From the NCBI GenBank assembly GCA_023630585.1, contig CM042539.1, positions 21,288,255 through 21,352,254 of the forward strand: DNA of 64,000 nt. The letters run 5' to 3'. The stretch comes from Cranoglanis bouderius (taxonomy: Eukaryota > Chordata > Actinopteri > Siluriformes > Cranoglanididae). The translations under genes were made by a program, and so were the position numbers. The notes beneath the pieces were generated by a model that searched no databases, had not been told where the DNA came from, and worked only from the letters and a program-made list of their open reading frames with translations. Positions 39,678-49,800 of this stretch are shown here, piece after piece. The number at the start of each line of letters is the position of its first letter. Position 1 is the stretch's first letter.

Positions 39678-42625
39678 ATATGAACTCCACCATTATGTCC
39701 CTGGAAACACTGATAAACCCCAGAGGTAGAAATGCCAGCACTGTGAGCATGGTGTGTGAATTCTGGCTCTGATGGTTCATCAACCTCAGCTACATCACTC
39801 CAGTTAAAATTTTCTAATGAATTCAGTTGGTTCTATTTCCCAAAATATAAACAAACTAGTAGCATTATTTAAGCTACTGCCACACTGACTTAGATTTAGA
39901 CTAAACACTCTAACTTCATTGCCCAGCACCACACGTTCCTGTTAATGAATATAGTCTTCCTTTGTCCCACAAGCTTTATATCTGAATGCTTGCTTACAAC
40001 TTTTTCCGTTCCGTGGGATCCCAGTCCTGATGTACCCCTCAAGTGTAAACCAAGATAGCCTATGACCATTTATTGTAGCTTTCTAAAAAAATTTTTTTTA
40101 AAGTGCCCTTCCTATTCATATCTGTATTTGTATTGGTTTAGAGGAGATTTTCATTCCAAATAATTTATTTGTATTTGACTACAACCCTGCAATGTATATA
40201 ACAATGAAGAATATTTAAACCATGCAAGCTCCAATTAACATCAGATTTTCTTTGAAGATAGTTTCTCTTTACGCATTATGCAAGAGTGGCTAATCGTTTG
40301 CACTTATTTTTCAGTAGTGCACAGGAAAAAATATGATTTGGATAAATGTGGTATAAGTTTCTGAAACTCAGCTGTGTAAATTGCCGACAGTATACATTTC
40401 TGAACCTATGCATAAGCTGCATAAGTTAACTGTCTAATTCTGATTAGCTTTCATATTTCTCAGGCGGTGCAGTTCCTTCATGAGTTGTGGTTGCAGATGT
40501 CAGTGGATATATTCTTTATAGACTGGGAGAGACCTCGCGGTGGCAAGTCCAGTAAATCTGTAGAAGGTTATTCTTATCATCTTTCTTGTAATCCTGTGCC
40601 AAGTTATGCTCTAGTTCCCTTCTCTTTTTTAAATAAACAATTATCAACTTGCGTAGCTATGGGGCTAAGGGAAGTTTACGACCTCTAGTTTAGCAAGTGT
40701 GTGATAATTCATATTTGTGCCTTTCGCACAATGTTTTACTGGGCTTAATTTACTTCTAGCAAAATGAAACCTGCGGCTTAAGTGATACAGCAGCTACAGT
40801 ATTGTATATTGCATGTTTTCAGGGTGTGGCGAAGGAAAGACCCCAGCACCTACAGTCAGCATCTGGAGAACGTACTTTGTGGCTAATGAATGGAATGAGA
40901 TCCAGACCATCCGTAAGATCAACCCTACCTTCCAGATCATCTCCGTGCTCTTCTTCCTGGAGGTGAGCTGCTCTGCATGCTGTGCCCTAGGTGTATGTTT
41001 TTGTGCATGGTTAGATTTTGTGTTTGTGTGTGTGTGTGGGGGGGGTGTTGACAGGTGGTGAGTTTCTCCAGCCTTGCACTGAGAGACCCTTCTTCGGAGC
41101 TTCAGCGCTCACACGAGGGATACATACCTGCCTACAGCCGCATACTGCGCTACGGTGTGGCAACTGCTGTGTGGCTTTGCATTGGCTTCATACAGGTACC
41201 CAGACTCACACACACCTCAGACACACCAATGATACAAATGTTTGTCACAGAATTAGTTTTCTCCACTATAGATTATTATTTATATACAGTTACAATCAAA
41301 ATTATACAACCCCCATTGCAAATCAGGTTTATTGTCAAAATGTACAGACTTTCAGCTGTTTGCAATGAACAAATCAAACAAAAGCAATTGAAATAGTTCA
41401 ACACAACGAATGCTTCAAGTGGTTTCCTCAAATTCAACTGAAAATGTAACTTATAATGACTTCTCCATTTTCAGAATTATTCAGCCCCTTCATGGCAAGC
41501 ATCTTTAGTATTTAGTAGAGCACCCTTTGCTGTTATGACCTGCTGCAAATGAGATGCATAGCCAGACACCAGCTTCTGGCAGCGTTCCTGAGGAATCTTA
41601 GCTGAAACCGCCTTCTTCAAATCTCACCAGAGATTTTCTATGGGGTTCAAGTCAGGTGACTGTGATGGCCCTGTAGAATCTTCCAGGACTTCTTCTGCAA
41701 CCAAGCTTTGGTGGAATTTGAGGTATGCTTGGGATCATTGTCCTGTTGGAAGGTCCAATGACACCCAAGCTTCAGCTTCCTCACAGACAGCATGAGGTTT
41801 TCTCCTAGGATTTCCTCCTAGGAATCCATCTTGCCTACCACACTGCAGGTTTCCAGTGCCAGAGGATGCAAAGCAGCCCCAGAGCATCACCGATCCACCG
41901 CCATGCTTGACTGTGGACAGAGTGTTCTTTCTTTATTCTTCTTTCTCCAGACAAACCGCTGATCCATCATGCCAAAAAGTTCCAGTTTTGTTTCATCGCT
42001 CCACAGAACAGAATCCCAAAACTTCTATGGCTTATTTATATGATTTTGAGCCGACTTTTCTTGTGCTTTTGGGTCAGTAGTGGTGTACGTCTTGGAGTTC
42101 TGGCATGGAAACCTTCTGCGTTTAGTTCGCGCCATACTGTGCTCACTGAAACCTCAGTGCCTGTTGCCACCAAGTCTGCAGGTTTTTGCAGTCACTTGAA
42201 GGTTTTTCACAACCCTTCTCAGAAATCTAGTTGCAGCCATTGATTGCTTCATTTTACTGCCCTGTCCAGGTATTTCATGTATTTTCTGCCCCTAGCCAGT
42301 TCAAGTATTTCATGTGTTCCAGCTCAAGCACACCTGGTGCAACTAATGAAGCTCTTTATTAGTTGCATCAAGTGTGCTTGAGACAACACCTGTTTTGCAT
42401 ATTTATGTTGTTGTGAGTTGAATAATTTTGAAACTGGAGAAGTCATTATAAGTTACATTTTCAGTTGAATTTGAGGAAACCACTTGAAGCATTCATTGTG
42501 TTGAACTATTTCAATTGCTTTTGTTTGATTTGTTCATTGCAAACAGCTGAAAGTCTGTACATTTTGACAATAAACCTGATTTGCAATGGGGGTTGAATAA
42601 TTTTGATTGCAACTGTAGGTTAATC

Positions 42626-42699
<74 letters not shown>

Positions 42700-45600
42700 C
42701 ACCAACAGATGTTTTTTTTTTTTTGTGACATTATATAATCCCTTTCTTCATTCATTCATTCATTCATTCATTCATTCATTCATCTTTAGTACACTGCAAA
42801 AACTTCCACAAAAAAAGACATTTTACCAAGTAAAAATATCTTCACTATAGTCAAATTTATCTAGTGTTTCCCATTATAAGATTACAATAAACCAAATATA
42901 AGATTATTAAACCTATTTCGAGACATTTTTACTCATTTTTAGCTCATTTTCTTATTCTATAGGCAATTTTGCTTTTTTTTCTAGAAATAAATGCTTAAAA
43001 TGAGCAAAATTATCTGCCAATAGAACTAGACTATTTCAAGCTTTAAATTATTTAATAAAGGTCTAGAAATAGGTTTAATGATGTTATAGTTTGTTTTTGG
43101 TAATCTTATAATAGGAAGTTTGACTATGTTTAATATATTTTCACTTGCTAAGATGTAATTGATTCGTGATTGATTCAGAGCCTGGGAACATTGGGCATGA
43201 GGCCTGCATCACAAAATATAAAATGTTTCATTCCTCAAAAATAAGAAACATAATAATCATATTTTTTTGTGAAACAAACCAGCACAAATGAACATGAACA
43301 CAAAATGAATTCAGTAATGTTCAATTTGGAATGCAGCCCTGGTATTCACAACTCTGAGAACATGCTGCTGCTGTTGTCTTCTTGTCTCTTCGGTATTACA
43401 TTGTGAAAATCAATGTATACAGGTAGCTCTGACAGTAGTGTCAGCTGTAATTTAAATCACATGTTTATATCAGTGCACTCTTTCTAATACATGGTGTCTT
43501 TTGTAACACCTAACTCACAGGGACTTGCATAGTGGATGCTCTGTATAATAAGGTTAATAATAAATAAATCAAATAAACGTGTTCTTATTTAACAAAGAAA
43601 AATGTATAATTGTTGACATGGTGAAGCTTTATGTAAAAAGGTGTTTATTTAACATTTATGGAAGAAGTCTCAGATGTCAGGGTGGTAGAAATATTACCTT
43701 CTGAAGTTCAACTCACAGAGACACAGTTGACTCCAGAGTAATACTTTTATTCTCATCACAGCCGTGGAGAAGAACTCAGAGGAAAAAAGTGATACGTACA
43801 GTTATATAGTTTACGCCACAGGTCTAGTATTTTGTGATTGGTTACAAGTAGACAAAGAACTTCATGCTTATTAAATGTCAAGTAAAAATAAAATCGACAT
43901 GAATTATCATACATTTGCCCTCGGTACAGGTGCCTCAAATTAGTCCTGATAGAGTAGGACTCTCTCTATGCCTTAAATCAGGCCTTCAAGGACATCTCCT
44001 ACATCCTCACACACAAGCCTAAATAATAAAAAGCAGATGTGCTAAACTATTGGTTACCAACAAAAATCTGTGACTGCAGAATATAATGAAGGATCAACTC
44101 ATATTAAAGAATTAGCTAATGGATAAATGATTAACAAATTAAGTAAGGTATGAAATTAAATCATCCACCATATCAGCACTTTGTAGGCATTTCACAACAC
44201 TGAAAGCAACTAGAAATGGTTAAAAATGCAATTGAAGATGTAATCATAGACAAATTGCCATTTAGTACGTGGAATAAAACACTGGGATGTTCAGTTATTG
44301 GAAAATAATCAACTTCAGGCAGTAATAATAACAGTAATCCTGTCTTGTTTTATTCCTTACATATCCAGGGTTCACCATATCTAGTTATGTTACTTGTTTC
44401 TTTTCTCCAGATCATCTTCTTCTCAGTTTTCTATGAGCGCTTTGTGGAAGACAAGATTCGCCAGTTTGTGGATCTCTGTTCCATCAGCAATGTGAGTCTA
44501 CACAGCAGCTCTAATCTGTATGAATGTGTGTAGAATGTAAGCACACTGATCATATTTAAAAAATGTTCATATATAAAGCCATATGCAAGCTTGATAACAT
44601 GCACAAACAACGTACATGGGAGAATTCTGAGAATTCTGTATTTCAATATGCAACGTACTCACTGAGCACTTTATTAGGAACACCTGTGCACCCACTTATT
44701 CATGCAATTATCTAACCAGCCAGTCCAGTGCATAAAATCATACAGATACGGGCCAGCAGCTTCGGCTCATGTTCACATCGACCACCAGAATAGGGAAAAA
44801 ATGTGATCTCAGTGATTTTGACTATGGGATGATTGTTGGTGCCAGATGGGCTGGTTTGAGTATTTTTATAACTGTTGATCTCCTGGGACTTTCATGCACA
44901 ACAAGAGTTTACTCAGAATGGTGCAATAAAGAAAAAAACATCCTGTGAGCGGCATTTCTATGGACAAATACGCCTTGTTGATGAGAGAGATGAACAGAGA
45001 ATGGCCAGACTGGTTCAAGCTGACAGAAAGGCAGTAACTCAGATAGCCACTCTGTACAATTGTGGTGAACAGAAAAGCATCTCAGAATGCAAAACACAAC
45101 GATCCTTGAGGTGGATTGGCTACAGCAGCAGAAGACCACGTCGGGTTCCACTTCCGTCAGCCAAGCACAGAAAGCTGAGGCTGCAGTGGACACAGGCTCA
45201 CCAAAACTTGACAGTCAAAGACTGCAAAAACGTAGCTTGGTCTGATGAATCTCGATTTCTGCTGAGGCACACAGATGGTAGTGTAGGAAATTTGGAGTGA
45301 TAAATTGTTTTTTGTTTTTTTTTTAACTAAAATGCTGTGGAAAGACATCCACAGGGTGTGAAAGACATAAACAGGGGTCTGCATAGATGCATCAACCATC
45401 TTGGGAAACTCAGGGTGGGTAATGTCTGTCCATAAAACAAATGAAGCATGACCATAAAAACACATTAAGCATGGGGTCAGTTAAAGCTATACCATAAAAC
45501 ACATAGACTAATGGGCCCATGACAAGAAAGTAAGCATGGGGGCCCATAGGTACACAGTATAGAGCAGATAATGTTAGAATGTTCACTCAACCATGGTGGA

Positions 45601-46837
45601 CGGAGTCTCAAGGGTAAATAAAGAGAAATGGGGAAAAAACAAATTAAGTTGAAGATAACGGGAAAACTGCGAGCAGTGATAAATGGAAAAACCTAAGACC
45701 TCCTGGAAATAATGGGAACAAACACAGGTGGGATACGTGTGGAGGATTGTGACTGGATGTAAGCAAAAGGGGAACATGTGATTGGATAAAGGTAGATAAG
45801 AAGAACATGCTTGAAATGTATATAAAGACACTAACCAGTGGGACCTCAGTGCAATCTGCATGCTTATGGCAGTTGTGCTCCTGGTACCAGTTGGTTTGTT
45901 TGTTGTCTTGCTTGACTGCTAATGAACCGAACTCTTCTGAATCCAGTCTTCGTGAACTCGGCTTTTTATTCATTTTAAGTTTGATATAGATTTTTTAAAA
46001 TTAATTTTATGATATGAATCTGTGAGCTAGCTGGGTCAATGTAGATGGAGAAGTAGAATATCCTGCAGTAGGGTCAGAATTTGATGCCAACTGCATGAAT
46101 CCATGGACCCAAACTACCTTGTGTAAACAGTCCATGTGTGACTGTTTTCTTGGCACACTTTGGGCCCGTTAATACCAGTCAGTGATTGCTTGAATGCCAC
46201 AGCTTATTTGAGTATTGTTGCTGACCATGTGCATCTCTTCATGGCCACAATTTACGCATCTTCTAATGGCTACTACCAGCATGATAATGTCACAAAGGTC
46301 GTTTCAAACTGGTTTCATGAACATGACAATGAGTTCAATGTTCTTCAGTGGCCTTCCCAGTCACCGGATCTGAATCCAATAGAACACCTTTGGGATGTGG
46401 TAGAACGGGAGATTCATAGCATGAAAGTGCACCTGCAGGAATTCCATCTGCAGGAATTTCGTGATGCAATCATGTCAACATGGAACAGAATCACAATGGA
46501 ATGTTTCCAACATCTTGTGGAATCCATGCAACGAAGAATTGAGGCTGTTTTGAGAGCCAAGGAAGGCCCTCCCCAGTATTAGCATAGTGTTCCCAATAAT
46601 GTGCTCAGTGAGTGTAGCATGTCTTGCATGATTGGTGGTTTTGCCACAATGACTGTCTGGTGAGCCTACGTAAGACTGGAAATATGCAAATACATTGTGA
46701 TTTTCCATAGCATGAAAAGTGAGAGGTGAAACTTAATATGACAGAAAGGCAGGTATTAAATGTGAGGAAGCCTGTTCCCTCTGATTGAAGACATAATAAA
46801 AAATTTTACTTTAGGTTGTTATCTGTCTATCTATCTA

Positions 46838-46885
<48 letters not shown>

Positions 46886-49800
46886 ACATTTTCTCAAAAT
46901 AATGTCTCACAAATGCCAAATATTCAGAAAGCTTGACTTAAGAATGACTTCATTTTTACAGCAATTATTAGTTAGTTTTATGGCCTGTTTTCTTTGCACA
47001 TTCCACCTGAACAGAACACATGATTTCCTTTACACTCTACACTCTTTTATTTCGCATTTATATAATAGTTTGAACTGTTTTTGACATGTCACCCCCTTTA
47101 ATCTTTGCTGATGTGGGTAGGCAGGTTTCAGTTACTCTTCCTAACTTGTCATAATTAGCAAAAAAAAAAAAAAAAAAAAAAAATTAAATATTGTTTCTTC
47201 CCCTTACTTGCACCTTTATGCAGTTGTTCTTTTTCAATCACCCACAACACGCCCACTGCATGCATCATTTATCAGATTATCACACAAATTCGTACTTTAA
47301 AACTGGGACTTGGTGTCCTGCAACAAATAAAGCTGCATCTCAATTTTTGTAAAAGTATTTGAGTTTTTTGTGATTGGGTGTGTTTTAGGTATCAGTACTG
47401 CTGCTTTCTCTACGCTGTTTTGGCTACTACATCCACGGCCGATCTGTGCACGGCCATGCCGACACCAACATGGAAGAGATGAACTCAAACCTGAAGAGAG
47501 AGGCAGTAAGATTTGTTTACACTGCAAAAAATGCCCTTCTTGAAAGAAACAATATGCACTTAAATCTAGTTAAAGTCTCCTAAAATCAAGCAAAAAAAAT
47601 AATAAAATCTGCCAATGGGGTAAGCAAAACTGACTTGATAAGAATTCTTGAAAATAGCATAAATATCTAGTCAGTAATAAATGCTATTGGATCTTCAATC
47701 TAGACAAAAATGCTGAAAACTGTGCAGTTTTCACTTTTTATAAGAATTGAATAATAAATAAATTTAGTGAAAATTGCATTAAATCTAGAATATTTAACCT
47801 TAAATTCAGCTTATTTTTATTTTTTTTGAGATGCACAATAACCTGAAAATAAACAAAAATTCTCGAAACAACCAAATAAAGAAATATAGTATAAATAATA
47901 TACTATTGAAGTACAAATATAAATAAACAAATAACATACTCAGTTTTGCTGAACCTTTATTAAAGAACATCCTCTTAAACAAATGGAGCATAGTAAAGCA
48001 GGATGAACTGATTCCAAGGCTATTCGACTGACACTTTTATACAAAAACAAAAACAGGCACAGATCAACAGCAAATGTTCTGTGCAAAAAGCTATGCCTCA
48101 GTCTGTAAGCTGTATACACTGTATAATAGCTTCAAACAGCAATTACTCAATGAATGTATTGCATTAATGTATGGTAGATTCAAGAAACACTATGGAAAAT
48201 GGGGGAAAACTCATAATTGCACAAATCAAGTGCAAATGTAATGGGGGGAAAAAACCAAAAGCAAAAAAAAAACAAACACTGCAGCTATCACTGCCTTAGC
48301 CATACAATATCTTTGAAACAGTAATTACTCAACAAACATTTGCCATTCATGAATGGCCTTCTAATATGAGGGGGTTGCATCATGCTTGTGGATGACATCT
48401 CCAAGTACTTGTACAAGTAACGCAGACAAGAGTGTGGTAATACACCTGGTGGATATCTCAGGTGAAATGCATAGTAATAGGCCAGGAAGTAGAGAGGCCC
48501 CTCGTGGAGCAAATCTTACTCAAAAGTTCTCCTCACCAACAAGCAAGACAGGACTAGAAAGCACACACCGGTGGAGGAAGGTATCAGGATCCTTTGAGGG
48601 CTAGAAAACCAAATATATAAATACAGAATTTAGACTACAAATGCAGAAAACAGACCTGTAAATGCACAAGAGGTGAAAAAAGGTAACATGTTTACGAATT
48701 AAATCCCTGTAGGGGGTCTGGGGGTGTCCTGACATTTCATCCTACCCATCAGATTGTTCTACCAGGGCTTACTGCGAATGCGCTCGTCAATATTGCGTCA
48801 TTTTTGTCACGTTGTACAACACGCCCATAATTTTTTTACTACTTGCACATGGATTTCTTCCTGTAAGGCAATTTTTTGACTATTTATGTTAATATTTATT
48901 ATACCAAGACAGCTAGCAGTAATGAGAATTGTTTACGGTCACATTCTTATGAAGCCAGCTAGCACCAGTGATCATCACTGTTAGCATTTTTCATGGAAAA
49001 GTTAGGCTAGATATGGGGTATGCATCACTGAGTAGTGAACCATTTCAAAATGGTTTACCTGTTTATTTTATACTGTTAGGACAATCTGCTCTGGTATTTT
49101 GCACTGTAAATTCATCCTACCATTGCCTAATAAGAATCTTCGGCAAAGTTACACTGAATTATTTTAAGTAGTCACAGACGCAAAGCAGAAACCCGCAGTA
49201 GGATTTTTCGAGGTGGTAGGATGGATCGGTAGATATAGCTATAATTTTGCGCTACGGTAGGAAAATCTGACAAGGTAGGACAAATCGACAGAACACTGTT
49301 ATTGGCCACAAGACTTGAGGTGCCCAAACCTTAAAAAAAAAAAAACTCTTTGGATCTACACGATTCGAGTGACATATTTTGATTCAAAACGGCGAATTTC
49401 ACCGAAAACCTACTAGTTTGCAGGTATGAGCAAAAAGCAAAATAAATAATGTTTGTTTAATTTGTTGTGGGGTGGCAGTGGTTAATGAGGAAAAGAAAAC
49501 ATCTGTTTCCAATTTGAGGCTCCTCCTGGGTAAATATGGAGGCATCCCAGAGCAAGACACTGTCAACCAAACTGCTCCAAATGTCTTTTGAGAGATGGGT
49601 TTTGCTCAAATATGCTCAGGTTAAAAATTTTTTGTACATGTTATATTAATTTGGGTAGATAATCAAAAAAAACTTTTAAGCCATTTTTATCAGTTTCAGT
49701 TGTTGGTGTACTGCTTTGTGGGACTGAGGGTAGTATAAGTACGTATATGTGATGAATCCAATATGAAACATTTATAAATAAAGCCCATTTACATGTAACA

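Noticed and set aside
46815..46885. Regular array considered as a CRISPR or satellite
   Set aside because: Units of four bases with no spacers; a simple microsatellite.
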